A DNA stretch of 64,000 nt from Cypionkella aquatica. GTDB taxonomy: Bacteria; Pseudomonadota; Alphaproteobacteria; Rhodobacterales; Rhodobacteraceae. Below the pieces are notes generated by a model. That model saw nothing but the letters and a program-made list of their open reading frames with translations. It was not told the DNA's origin and did not search any database. Position numbers and translations under genes: made by a program. Location: the NCBI RefSeq assembly GCF_030161095.1, contig NZ_BSPP01000005.1, positions 1 through 64,000 on the forward strand. The letters run 5' to 3'. Numbering within the stretch: position 1 is the first letter of the stretch; each line of letters starts with the position of its first letter. This document shows positions 30,226 to 38,897 of the stretch, in pieces.

Positions 30226-31307
30226 TTCACACCCTTGAACTGCGCAATCGCGTGGACGACGCGGCGGCAGGATGCCTCATCCCCGACGGTGATACGCAGG
30301 CATTGCGGCAGTTTATAGCTGACCACACGACGCACGATCAGGCCCTGTTTTTGCAAGAACAGATCGCAGGCCTCGGCCTCTTCCGGGCTAGCAAAGCGGG
30401 CGAGGATGAAATTGGCAAGCGAGGTGTCCGAAGGGATGCCCAACTCGGCCAAAGCCTGCGCAAGCCAAGTGCGCATCCGGGCATTGTCATTGCGGCAGCG
30501 GGTGACAAAATCCTGATCGCGCACAGCAGCTTCGGCAGTATCAAGCTGGGTGTTCGACAGGTTGAACGGACCACGGATGCGGTTCAGCACGTCAATGATC
30601 TGCTTGGGGCCATAGCCCCAGCCAATCCGCAAACCACCCAGACCGTAGATTTTTGAAAACGTACGTGTCATCACCACGTTGGTGCGGCTTTCGATCAGCG
30701 CCAGACCAGCATCAAAGCCTTCGACAAATTCGGCATAGGCCCCATCCAGCACCAGAATGGCCTGCGCGGGCAAACCATCGGCCAGCCGCTCAATCTCGGC
30801 TGCGGAAATCATCGTGCCAGTCGGATTGTTCGGGTTGGCGATAAAAACCAGCTTTGTCCGGCGGTTACAGGCTTTCAGGATCGCATCAACATCCGTGGTG
30901 CGATCGCGCTCGGCGACCTCAACTGGAGTGGCCCCCGCCGCGAGGGCCGAGATGCGATACATTAGAAAACCGTGTTCGGTGAAGACCACCTCGTCTTTCG
31001 GGCCAGCGTAAGCTTGGCACAGGAAGGTGATGATTTCATCGGAACCGACGCCGCAAATCACCCGAGAGGCGTCCAGACCATGCACTTCGGCAATGGCTTG
31101 GCGCAGGGAAAAGTGGTCGGTGTTGGGGTAGCGGTGCAGTTGATGCACTGAGCGAGCGAAGGCATCTTTGGCTTTGTCTGAAGGGCCGAACGGATTTTCG
31201 TTCGACGACAGTTTGAGCACATTGGTCACCCCTGCGACAGCGGCCTTACCGCCCTCATACAAAGCGATGTCCATGATGCCGGGCTGCGGGCGGATTGCGT
31301 CGTTCAT
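30222..31307 (-). CDS. hisC: Histidinol-phosphate aminotransferase
   Basis: 361-residue class I/II PLP aminotransferase for histidine (and possibly aromatic amino acid) synthesis. Marks: [12 protein letters not shown], the [10 protein letters not shown] segment, [12 protein letters not shown], the PLP lysine in [17 protein letters not shown] near residue 220, and the C-terminal [14 protein letters not shown]. The start has GGGGA 6 bases upstream; a TTG four codons earlier is less likely. Next to prephenate dehydrogenase, which suggests it may also transaminate aromatic precursors, as in many alphaproteobacteria. Confidence 0.95.
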   Translation of the reverse strand: MNDAIRPQPGIMDIALYEGGKAAVAGVTNVLKLSSNENPFGPSDKAKDAFARSVHQLHRYPNTDHFSLRQAIAEVHGLDASRVICGVGSDEIITFLCQAYAGPKDEVVFTEHGFLMYRISALAAGATPVEVAERDRTTDVDAILKACNRRTKLVFIANPNNPTGTMISAAEIERLADGLPAQAILVLDGAYAEFVEGFDAGLALIESRTNVVMTRTFSKIYGLGGLRIGWGYGPKQIIDVLNRIRGPFNLSNTQLDTAEAAVRDQDFVTRCRNDNARMRTWLAQALAELGIPSDTSLANFILARFASPEEAEACDLFLQKQGLIVRRVVSYKLPQCLRITVGDEASCRRVVHAIAQFKGVK

Positions 31308-31379
31308 CGGATTCCCCAAGTGTTGCGCGGGTTTTAGCGACGGGGCCTGCGCAATACCAGCAACATTTGGCCTGTGGGC

Positions 31380-31406
31380 TTGCGCAAGGGGCTAGCCCTT
31401 GCGCAA
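31380..31406 (-). other. Strong hairpin just after homospermidine synthase
   Basis: Perfect 11-bp arms TTGCGCAAGGG / CCCTTGCGCAA around a 5-base loop, starting 5 bases past the stop codon. No T tract follows on the minus strand, so it is either a non-canonical terminator or an RNA 3-prime-end stabiliser between hss and hisC. Confidence 0.75.
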
Positions 31407-31411
31407 ATGTC

Positions 31412-32827
31412 TCAAACTGCGAGGAAGTTGGTAAACTGCCACGGATCGCTTTCGTCACGATCTTCGGCGAAACGGTTTATGCGGTTTTGCAGCGGGGTCC
31501 AGTCGGTATAGTGGCACTCAATGCGGCCCAGATAGGGGCGCTGCACATCAAGACAACGGGCATGGTCCATCTCATCAGCCTCAACAAAGCCCATGTTCGG
31601 GTTTTCGGCGGTCCAGACCATCGCCGCCAGAACCGCAGAGGTCACCTGCATGCCGGTGGCGTTTTGATAGGGCGCCAAAGCGCGGGCCTCGGCGATGGAC
31701 AGGCGCGAGCCATACCACATCGCGCCTTTGGCATGACCATAGAGGAACACGCCAAGATCATCGCCGCCCTCTGTGATCTCATCAGCGGTCAGGATGTGTT
31801 TGTTTTCAGGCAGCTTTCCGGCGCCGTTGACCTCATGCAGGGACAAGATCGCATCGGGGCACGGGTGGTAAGCGTAGTGGCACGTCGGGCGATACAGCGC
31901 CTTTGGGCCGTCCCAGACCGTGTAGTAGTCCGGGATCGACAGCGATTCATTGTGGGTGACGACAAGGCCAAATTGCGGGCCAACATCGGGGCACCAAGAG
32001 CGGACGCGGGTATCCGCGCCGGGGCGGTCAATCCAGATCGCATAGCCCGGGCCGGATTTGAATTTATGGCCGTTGGGCGGCAGCTTTTTCTCATGCGTCC
32101 CCCAGCCAAGCTCGGCGGGCTGATAGCCTTCGGACAAAAGGCCATCGACCGACCATGAATTGACAAACGTGCCCTGCGGTTTCGGACGGGCCGAGACTTG
32201 GGTGTCACGCTCGGCGATATGGACGCCGTTGACGCCGAGGGTCATCGCCAACAGCGCCCAATCCTGCTGAGTTTTGGGATCAGCTTTGACACCGGTATCG
32301 GTGGCAAGGCGCAGCAGTGCCTCTTTCAACAGCCACGACACCATGCCGGGATTGGCACCGCAGCAGGAAACCGCCGTCGGACCGCCCGGATAGCTTTTGC
32401 CCAAAGCGCGGACCTTTTCGCGCAACGGATAGTTGGTACGATCTGCATTGGGCAGCGGCGAGTTGAAGTAAAAGCCCGGCCACGGTTCAACCACCGTATC
32501 GATGTATTGCACGCCAAGGCTTTGGCACAGCTTCATCAACTCGATGCTGTCCACATCCACCGACAGATTGACGATAAAACCTTTGCCATTCGGGAACAGG
32601 CCCCGCAGGGTTTCGGAAAAATTCGCCTCGGTCAGCGCCAATTGCAGGTGCTTGATGCCATGCTCGGCCAAGATCGGCGCGAACTCATCCGAAGGCTCGA
32701 TCACGGTAAAGGCGTCGCGGTCGAAATCAATGTGGCGCAGGATCAACGGCAAAGTGCCGCGCCCGATCGAGCCGAAGCCGATCATCACCAAGGGGCCGTC
32801 GATGCGGGCGTGGATCTGGTAGGTCAT
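31412..32827 (-). CDS. hss: Homospermidine synthase
   Basis: 471 residues. It makes sym-homospermidine from putrescine (or spermidine) using NAD+ as a hydride shuttle. The Rossmann motif MIGFGSIGRGTLPLI (about residues 15-29), the VEPWPGFYF segment, the SCCGANPGMVSWL loop and the TCHYAYHPCPDAILSLHE region are characteristic of the bacterial enzyme. The start was chosen at MTYQIHARIDGP with GGAGA upstream; the open frame extends 16 codons further. It follows the UPF0114 gene after 22 bases, same strand, so the two may form an operon. Confidence 0.95.
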   Translation of the reverse strand: MTYQIHARIDGPLVMIGFGSIGRGTLPLILRHIDFDRDAFTVIEPSDEFAPILAEHGIKHLQLALTEANFSETLRGLFPNGKGFIVNLSVDVDSIELMKLCQSLGVQYIDTVVEPWPGFYFNSPLPNADRTNYPLREKVRALGKSYPGGPTAVSCCGANPGMVSWLLKEALLRLATDTGVKADPKTQQDWALLAMTLGVNGVHIAERDTQVSARPKPQGTFVNSWSVDGLLSEGYQPAELGWGTHEKKLPPNGHKFKSGPGYAIWIDRPGADTRVRSWCPDVGPQFGLVVTHNESLSIPDYYTVWDGPKALYRPTCHYAYHPCPDAILSLHEVNGAGKLPENKHILTADEITEGGDDLGVFLYGHAKGAMWYGSRLSIAEARALAPYQNATGMQVTSAVLAAMVWTAENPNMGFVEADEMDHARCLDVQRPYLGRIECHYTDWTPLQNRINRFAEDRDESDPWQFTNFLAV

Positions 32828-32849
32828 GACGGTCTCCGTAAAATTGGGC

Positions 32850-33386
32850 TCAATGCTTGTCGGTTTTGGCGGCAAGCCAATCCATCAGGGCCAGCAACAC
32901 GCCCGAGATGACGAAGGTCAGATGAATGATCACCATCCAGCGCAGGGTTTCCGTGGTCACGGGATAGGCAGAATCCGGTTTCCCCAAGCCCATGAAAACC
33001 TTCAGCAAATGTATGCCGGAAATCGCCACGATCGAGGCAATCAGCTTCATCTTCAGCCCCGAGAAATCAACCTTGCCCATCCAGTCGGGCCGGTCATTGC
33101 TGGTGATATCCAACTTAGAGACGAAATTCTCATACCCCGAGAACAGCACGATCAGCAGCAGGTTGGCGGCAAGGCTGAGGTCGATCAGCGTCAGGATTGA
33201 CAAAATGCCCTGATCTGCGGTCATCGTCAGCACTTGCGGCGCGTAGTAGAACAGCTCACGCACAAAGATCACCACCAGCATCGCAAGGCTGACCACCAGC
33301 CCCAGATACATCGGCGCCATCAGCCAACGGCTGCCGAACAGGCCCTGTTCAAATTTGGACTCAATCGTGGGTTTGTCAGACATCAT
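32850..33386 (-). CDS. UPF0114 (YqhA/TIGR00645) integral membrane protein
   Basis: 178 residues with four hydrophobic segments (about residues 24-44, 65-88, 112-132 and 148-168). It shows the family motif EQGLFGSRWLMAPMYLGLVVSLAML and SGYENFVSKLDI. Function in the family is unknown. Starts at 33386 or one codon later. Upstream of hss and probably cotranscribed with it. Confidence 0.93.
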   Translation of the reverse strand: MMSDKPTIESKFEQGLFGSRWLMAPMYLGLVVSLAMLVVIFVRELFYYAPQVLTMTADQGILSILTLIDLSLAANLLLIVLFSGYENFVSKLDITSNDRPDWMGKVDFSGLKMKLIASIVAISGIHLLKVFMGLGKPDSAYPVTTETLRWMVIIHLTFVISGVLLALMDWLAAKTDKH

Positions 33387-33395
33387 AAGCTCCGT

Positions 33396-33430
33396 TGAAA
33401 AAGAAAAGGCCCGCCATAAAGGCGGGCCCC
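33396..33430 (-). terminator. Rho-independent terminator of rpsD
   Basis: GGCCCGCC / GGCGGGCC stem with a 5-base loop, followed on the minus strand by TTTTCTTTTT, 22 bases after the rpsD stop. Confidence 0.95.
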
Positions 33431-33450
33431 AATCTGCCGTGGGGCAGAGA

Positions 33451-34071
33451 TTAGTTTTTCGCGTAGTATTCGACGACCAGGTTCGGTTCCATAACGACGG
33501 GATACGGGATGTCGCCCAGACCCGGCGTGCGCACGAATTTCACGGTCAGTTTGTTGGTGTCGATTTCCAGATAATCCGGGGTATCACGCTCGGTCAAAGC
33601 CAAAGCTTCGGCGATGATCGCCAGCTGACGCGACTTTTCACGAACAGCAACAACGTCGCCTTCTTTGACACGGTAAGACGCGATGTTCACGCGCTGGCCG
33701 TTCACGGTGACGTGGCCGTGGTTCACGAACTGACGCGCTGCGAACACGGTCGGCACCAGCTTGGCGCGGTACACAACAGCATCCAGACGACGCTCCAGCA
33801 GACCGACCAGCATCTCGCCGGTATCGCCTTTGACGCGTTCAGCTTCGGTATAGATCTTGCGGAATTGCTTTTCGGTCAGATCGCCGTAATAGCCCTTCAG
33901 TTTTTGCTTAGCGCGCAGCTGAGTGCCGAAATCCGACAGTTTGTTCTTGCGGCGCTGGCCATGCTGGCCGGGGCCGTATTCGCGCTTGTTCACCGGGGAC
34001 TTCGGACGGCCCCAGATGTTTTCGCCCATGCGGCGGTCAATTTTGTACTTGGCAGAGGTGCGTTTTGTCAT
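33451..34071 (-). CDS. rpsD: 30S ribosomal protein S4
   Basis: 206-residue primary 16S rRNA-binding protein that nucleates small-subunit assembly. It begins [26 protein letters not shown], a form typical of alphaproteobacteria, and has the S4 domain [36 protein letters not shown] (about residues 93-128). As usual for this group it is a stand-alone gene outside the large ribosomal operons. Confidence 0.98.
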   Translation of the reverse strand: MTKRTSAKYKIDRRMGENIWGRPKSPVNKREYGPGQHGQRRKNKLSDFGTQLRAKQKLKGYYGDLTEKQFRKIYTEAERVKGDTGEMLVGLLERRLDAVVYRAKLVPTVFAARQFVNHGHVTVNGQRVNIASYRVKEGDVVAVREKSRQLAIIAEALALTERDTPDYLEIDTNKLTVKFVRTPGLGDIPYPVVMEPNLVVEYYAKN

Positions 34072-34170
34072 CTCTGATCTCCTTCTTTAGTTACGAAGGG
34101 CGTTGTCCTTTGCTCCCGCTTTACGCTTCGGCCGACAGGGTTCCTCTTGCGAAGTCCACCAACACCAATG

Positions 34171-34196
34171 AAAAAGCCCCGGACAGATCCGGGACT
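34171..34196 (-). terminator. Probable rho-independent terminator downstream of the Hint gene
   Basis: Read on the minus strand, AAGTCCCGGA / TCCGGGGCTT encloses a 4-base loop and is followed by TTTC. It lies between the Hint gene and rpsD, so it may isolate rpsD from upstream transcription. Confidence 0.7.
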
Positions 34197-34267
34197 TGTC
34201 GCGCTTATACAGGCGGTTCAAGCAGAGTCAACAACCCAAAGTCTGCTTTCTGGTCATCCTGGTCATC

Positions 34268-34314
34268 CTCTCTGCCCAAATATCCTCGGGGGTCAGGGGG
34301 CAGACAGCCCCCTG
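34268..34314 (-). other. Hairpin followed by the GAGGATATTT motif
   Basis: Perfect 8-bp arms CAGGGGGC / GCCCCCTG (34294-34314) lie 20 bases past the Hint stop. Directly after it, on the minus strand, comes ACCCCCGAGGATATTTGGG. From memory, very similar CCCGAGGATATTT strings recur near gene ends in Rhodobacteraceae; their role is not known to me. Confidence 0.55.
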
Positions 34315-34334
34315 CCGATTTTTCTCAAAAATCG

Positions 34335-35408
34335 TTACGCCGCAAGCTCATGGCGCAAGATCGCGGCCTCTGATCCCGAAATATTGCGCCGCGCATAATC
34401 GCCGTAAGCATGCGGATTGTCGGCGATCTCGGGCAGGATGTTCAACAAACCCTCGCGCTGCACTGGGTCTACAGTGTCCAAGGCAGTATTAGACGGGTGG
34501 AAGCTTTCTGTTTCCAACCCATTCGCCCAGACAATATTGTGCTTTTCCAACAGGATATGAACATAAGTCACTTCGCGCATGACGTGATCCACAACGATTG
34601 TGCCATCATTGACCAGATCTTCAGCGGCAACCAGAACTTCCGAAGTGTTGAACAACGCCTGCGCTGCGGCACCTTTCACCAGCATCCGATGCTGCGGCGA
34701 CACCAGCAGATCCTCGTCGGGACGGTACAGCCCCATCGAGTTTGCGCGGAACCGGATGGGACGCAGATGCGGCATCGCGTAAAGCCGCGCCCCCGACATC
34801 CGGCGATGGCCGCTCCACAGCACTTCTTGCGGGCCATTGTCGCGGGTCAGGATCATGTCGCCACGCCGTAGATTGCGGATCAGCCGCACACCATCGGGTG
34901 TGGCCACCCGCGTTTCCGGTGTGAAGCAGATCACCCCGCCCGCCTCGCGCGCGCCAACGGTGGTATGGCTGCGGTCAATCGCAGTCCGCACCACCCATAA
35001 ATCCTGATCGCAGGGCGGCAAATCGCCGACCACCATCAACAGTTGCGCGCCTGTGTCGGGCACCGGGATGATTGTCAGCGTGAACGACTGATGCCCGTCT
35101 GTGACGATAAAGCCTTGATCTGGCAGATCATTATAGGCCTCATCCGGAATATTTTCGGGGCCAACATCGCCCCCAACCGCTACACCCACCAACCGACGCA
35201 CCATGCGCGCCGCGCGTTTGCGTAAATCCGCCGCACCCTCGGCCTTTTCCAAAAGCAACAAACCCTGCGGCCCATCCACGCGGACAGCCGTTCCCGTCCA
35301 GCGCCAAGCGGCACCGACGGCAAGAAGATCAGTTGACGCGGCCTTAAGGCCGTCTACTTCTGTTTGTGACCAGGATATGACGAACGTGCCCAAAGAGCCC
35401 GTTTTCAT
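34335..35408 (-). CDS. Hint-domain (Hint_2) protein
   Basis: 357 residues. An N-terminal region of about 155 residues of unknown fold is followed by a Hint (hedgehog/intein) module starting at GVICFTPETRVATPDGVRLIRNLRRGDMILT, whose Cys is the expected self-splicing nucleophile, then RPIRFRANSMG and LLVSPQHRMLV (conserved His). The C-terminal tail lacks an intein His-Asn end, as usual for this class. These proteins are abundant in Rhodobacteraceae and may self-process or cross-link; direct evidence is lacking. An imperfect CtrA-like box lies just upstream. Confidence 0.87.
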   Translation of the reverse strand: MKTGSLGTFVISWSQTEVDGLKAASTDLLAVGAAWRWTGTAVRVDGPQGLLLLEKAEGAADLRKRAARMVRRLVGVAVGGDVGPENIPDEAYNDLPDQGFIVTDGHQSFTLTIIPVPDTGAQLLMVVGDLPPCDQDLWVVRTAIDRSHTTVGAREAGGVICFTPETRVATPDGVRLIRNLRRGDMILTRDNGPQEVLWSGHRRMSGARLYAMPHLRPIRFRANSMGLYRPDEDLLVSPQHRMLVKGAAAQALFNTSEVLVAAEDLVNDGTIVVDHVMREVTYVHILLEKHNIVWANGLETESFHPSNTALDTVDPVQREGLLNILPEIADNPHAYGDYARRNISGSEAAILRHELAA

Positions 35409-35450
35409 GCCTGTTTGCCCGCTCGTTTTTTTGTTTCTTATCTAGAAACG

Positions 35451-35465
35451 TTAACAGAGGGTTAG
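35451..35465 (-). promoter_or_regulatory. Imperfect CtrA-type box upstream of the Hint gene
   Basis: TTAA-N7-TTAG on the plus strand (CTAA-N7-TTAAC on the minus), one mismatch from the CtrA consensus, 43-57 bases upstream of the Hint gene start. Confidence 0.4.
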
Positions 35466-35598
35466 CCGAATATCTATGGCAAAAAGGCAACAAGTTCAGT
35501 GAATGTTTGTGGATACATCTTTGGGTTGAACGCCCAACATCAACCCGATTCGCCAAGCGATCTGGTGCTTTGGTCGCCGGAGACCTTTGCAGCCAGAC

Positions 35599-36519
35599 TT
35601 AGAACTTGAGGTTCAGGTTCAGCCCGCCGACCAACTGCCCTTCGGTCTGCTGCTCGAATTCCTTGCTGAGATAAGACACGCCATAGAACAATGACGCGCG
35701 TTCGCCCTGCCAATGCACCCCGGCGCGCAGGCGCGAGCGTTCTTCGCTGAGCGTCGCAACACCGTTGCTGGGCAACAGGGCAGAGTCAAACACCTTTGCC
35801 ATATCGCCGCCGATGATCAGGCTAACGCCTTGATCATGCGTGCCTTCTACCGCGCGGTAGCGTTGACCTGTCACAGAGTCGCGCACCATAAGATCGTCGC
35901 GACCCAAGGTGCCGATCACAAGATCGCCGCCCACACGCACGAAACTTTCCACGCCGGCCTGCGCCTGCACGAAAGGTCGCAGCTCTGCCCGGTCGCCAAG
36001 CGCGAATTTGCGACCAAGCTCGGCCTCCAGCGTCGGATAGATGCCATTGCCGATCTGTTGATCAATCACAGTCGGCTCTTCCAGCCCGACCATGTTGTGA
36101 ATCCATTTCTGGAAATTGCTGATCCCAGTCTGCGGCCCCAGAAACACCAGATCACTGCCAATGCTGACATCATTGCCGCGCCAATCAAATTGCGTGTGCA
36201 GCCCAAAGCTTAGCATCGCGGCATAGCGGCGGTCGAGCGGGGGGGGCGAGATCAGATCTTCGGGTGCCACGATCTGCGCCGAGGCGCGGAATTCAAGGAT
36301 TTCGCCCGGCGTGGTTGGCAGCACACCGTCCCATGAATAGCCCCGCACCCGGCTGACCTGATAGCCGCCGGTACGCCAGCGGTCCTTTTGATCACCCAAG
36401 GCGTCATTGGTGAACATCCGGCCCCAACCAAGCGTCACCCGGTCTTCGGCCTGCGCGGGTCCCGTTGCACACATTATCGCCGCAATCAGCAGGGATTTTA
36501 CATATTTCAACATTATCAT
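35599..36519 (-). CDS. LpxR-like lipid A deacylase family outer membrane protein
   Basis: 306 residues with a signal peptide (about residues 1-24, ending PAQA) and a C-terminal phenylalanine typical of beta-barrel outer membrane proteins. The family motif GPQTGISNFQKWIHNMVG and the later TVIDQQIGNGIYPTLEAELGR match the LpxR/DUF2219 family. Residues aligning with the known LpxR active site appear present: Asn38-Asp39, Thr50 and His141. LpxR removes the 3-prime acyloxyacyl chain of lipid A. Divergent from the histone-deacetylase-like gene. Confidence 0.8.
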   Translation of the reverse strand: MIMLKYVKSLLIAAIMCATGPAQAEDRVTLGWGRMFTNDALGDQKDRWRTGGYQVSRVRGYSWDGVLPTTPGEILEFRASAQIVAPEDLISPPPLDRRYAAMLSFGLHTQFDWRGNDVSIGSDLVFLGPQTGISNFQKWIHNMVGLEEPTVIDQQIGNGIYPTLEAELGRKFALGDRAELRPFVQAQAGVESFVRVGGDLVIGTLGRDDLMVRDSVTGQRYRAVEGTHDQGVSLIIGGDMAKVFDSALLPSNGVATLSEERSRLRAGVHWQGERASLFYGVSYLSKEFEQQTEGQLVGGLNLNLKF

Positions 36520-36686
36520 CCCCTAGAGCACCATCTTCCAGCTTTTCCTGCCAGAAATCGCGCCCGCCCTGCTGTTAAACCACCACCAATGACTGGTGCA
36601 TTTGCTTTCAATGCACTTGCACTATGGCAAGATAATGGAAAACACTTAGTTAACTGCGAAGAAATTTTGCTGGGAAAGGTTGTTCG

Positions 36687-37796
36687 ATGGCCACATCATT
36701 CTATCACGACGAGCGCTGTTTCTGGCATACTGGCGGCGAGCAGGCGCTGTTTTTTCCTGCAGGCGGCTATATGCAGCCGCCCTCCGCCACCGGCTTTGCC
36801 GAAAATCCCGAAACCAAACGGCGATTCAAGAACTTGCTAGAGGTGTCGGGGCTTTTGTCGCAACTGAAGGTGCGGTCTGCGGAAGCCACCAGCCGCGAAG
36901 ATTTGTTGCGTGTGCATACTCCGGGTTATCTCGACAAGCTAAAGGCGATGTCGGATGCGGGCGGCGGCAACATCCCGCCACATTTCGCGCCGTTCGGGCA
37001 GGGCAGCTTTGAGATCGCGTGCCTTTCGTCGGGTCTGGTCAGACAGGCGGTCGAGGATGTGGTGACGGGGGCCGCGACGCGCGCCTATGCTTTATCGCGG
37101 CCGCCGGGGCATCACTGCCTGCCAGATGCGTCGATGGGCTTTTGCCTGCTGGCGAATATTCCGGTGGCCCTGGAAGCAGCGCGCGCCAAGCAAGGGCCGT
37201 TGCGGGTGGCTGTGGTCGATTGGGACGTGCATCATGGCAATGGCACCCAGACGATATTTTACGACCGCGCCGATACGCTGACGATCTCTCTGCATCAGGA
37301 AAACTGCTTTCCGCCCGGCTATGGTGGTGCGGAGGATCGCGGCGCAGCTTCCGGGCATGGTGCAAATCTCAACATTCCGTTGCTGGCAGGCTGCGGCCAT
37401 CAGACATATCTTGATGCTTTCGAACTATTGGTCGCCCCGGCCCTGCGCGCCTTTAAGCCTGATCTGATCGTGGTGGCCTCGGGGTACGATGCGTCTTGCG
37501 TCGATCCATTGGCGCGGATGATGGCAACATCCGAGACGTTTCGCGCGATGGCGCGTCAGGTCTGCGCGCTGGCCGATACGCTGTGCGCAGGCAAGATCGT
37601 GATGGCGCACGAGGGCGGCTATTCGGACATCCATGTGCCGTTTTGCGCGCTGGCGGTGATCGAAGAAATGCTGGGCACCCGCAGCCCGGTGATTGACCCG
37701 TTGCTAGAGATCGCGGATCTGCAACAGCCGCCCGCCGATCTGATCGCGTTTCAGCGTGCACGGTTGCAGGCGCAGGCGCTGCGGGTTTTCGGCTGA
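36687..37796 (+). CDS. Class II histone deacetylase / acetylpolyamine amidohydrolase-like enzyme
   Basis: 369-residue zinc hydrolase. Catalytic motifs: RPPGHHC near residue 137, VVDWDVHHGNGTQ near residue 175 (Asp and His zinc ligands), and VVASGYDASCVDP near residue 270 (Asp ligand). It starts with MATSFYHDERCFWHTGG, like the bacterial class II group. The substrate in bacteria may be acetylpolyamines or small acetylated amides. With hss and the polyamine operon in this window, a polyamine role is plausible but only inferred. Confidence 0.92.
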   Translation: MATSFYHDERCFWHTGGEQALFFPAGGYMQPPSATGFAENPETKRRFKNLLEVSGLLSQLKVRSAEATSREDLLRVHTPGYLDKLKAMSDAGGGNIPPHFAPFGQGSFEIACLSSGLVRQAVEDVVTGAATRAYALSRPPGHHCLPDASMGFCLLANIPVALEAARAKQGPLRVAVVDWDVHHGNGTQTIFYDRADTLTISLHQENCFPPGYGGAEDRGAASGHGANLNIPLLAGCGHQTYLDAFELLVAPALRAFKPDLIVVASGYDASCVDPLARMMATSETFRAMARQVCALADTLCAGKIVMAHEGGYSDIHVPFCALAVIEEMLGTRSPVIDPLLEIADLQQPPADLIAFQRARLQAQALRVFG

Positions 37797-37984
37797 TCCT
37801 GGCGGACCCATGCACCTAGATGCTGCAATCACGAAGGTTTTCCGCGCAAGGCAAACCATGCCCTTCCCTGCGCAGGAACCAGCCTGTATCATAGGGCGGG
37901 AATAGGCCGAAAACGGCCAAAACGGCAATGAAACGCCACCATAAGGTGGGAAAGCGCGACAACAAAGCGCCAGAGGAGCAGAGC

Positions 37985-38893
37985 ATGACGGGTGAGGCAA
38001 TGCGGCGTTTGATGGTCGCGGTGGCGGCTGCAGCGGTTTTGACGGGATGCCAAGAGGGCAACGGCCCCTTGGCGGCAAAAGCGCCGCCCAGTGCAGCTGG
38101 TCAAGCTGGTCAGTCTGCTCCGGCGTCGGCGAAATCGGTAAAGCTGGTTGACCGCGATGTTGAAGACCCGTCGATCTTCCAAACCTCGGATCAGGCTTTG
38201 TGGGATGGTCGTCCCTCGCTTGGCGGCGTCTGGGTGGCTTCGCCCGATGCAAAAGACCCCGAGCGGGTCATTCTGCGCAACACCGCCAACGGCAAATTTG
38301 TCATCGGCGCGCTGTTCCGGCGCGAACTGGACAATCCCGGCCCGAAATTGCAAATCTCATCCGACGCAGCAGCGGCCTTGGGGTTGTTGGCGGGGCAGCC
38401 GGGCAAAATCTCGGTAACAGCGCTGCGGCGGGAAGAGGCGGCGACAACGGCACCCGATGCCAGCAAGCCGATTTTGGATGCGCCGGAAACCGTGGCAACC
38501 GAGACGCTCGACCCGATCCCAGGCGCTGCGGCGGCCATCGACCGCGCCACTGGCAAGCCCTCCAAGGGCGCAAAGCCAACCGCGCCGCCGATTGCAACCG
38601 TGCCTGCCAGTGGCAAGCCTGCGGCGGCAGAACCTGCCCCAGCTGCGAAATCCGCGACCAAACCCACCGCCACCAGCGGCAAAGCTGGTCTGATCCAGAT
38701 CGGTATTTTCTCGATCGAAGCAAATGCGAAACGCGCCGCCGATCAGCTGAAAGCCGCAGGTATCACCGCCGATATTCGTGCGGAAACCGCCCAAGGTAAA
38801 AGTTTCTGGAGCGTGACTGCGCGCGGAGACAAAGACCTGATGGCAAAAATCAAGCAGGCGGGGTTCAAGGACGCCTACTTTCTGAAAGGCTAA
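37985..38893 (+). CDS. SPOR-domain lipoprotein
   Basis: 302 residues. The signal sequence ends in the lipobox LTGC (Cys22), so it is probably a lipid-anchored envelope protein. A structured middle region (about 60-160), an Ala/Pro/Lys-rich linker and a C-terminal SPOR domain (about 228-302: GLIQIGIFSIEANAKRAADQLKAAG) follow. SPOR domains bind denuded glycan strands at division sites. GAGGAG precedes the start by 7 bases, and an in-frame ATG at 37928 is rejected because it would hide the signal peptide. The D-Ala-D-Ala carboxypeptidase gene begins 4 bases downstream, so they are an operon. Confidence 0.88.
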   Translation: MTGEAMRRLMVAVAAAAVLTGCQEGNGPLAAKAPPSAAGQAGQSAPASAKSVKLVDRDVEDPSIFQTSDQALWDGRPSLGGVWVASPDAKDPERVILRNTANGKFVIGALFRRELDNPGPKLQISSDAAAALGLLAGQPGKISVTALRREEAATTAPDASKPILDAPETVATETLDPIPGAAAAIDRATGKPSKGAKPTAPPIATVPASGKPAAAEPAPAAKSATKPTATSGKAGLIQIGIFSIEANAKRAADQLKAAGITADIRAETAQGKSFWSVTARGDKDLMAKIKQAGFKDAYFLKG

Positions 38894-38897
38894 CTCT

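Noticed and set aside
34201-34260. Possible tRNA-like sequence between the Hint gene and rpsD
   Set aside because: A GGTTCAAG-like T-loop string is present but no acceptor or anticodon stem can be formed.
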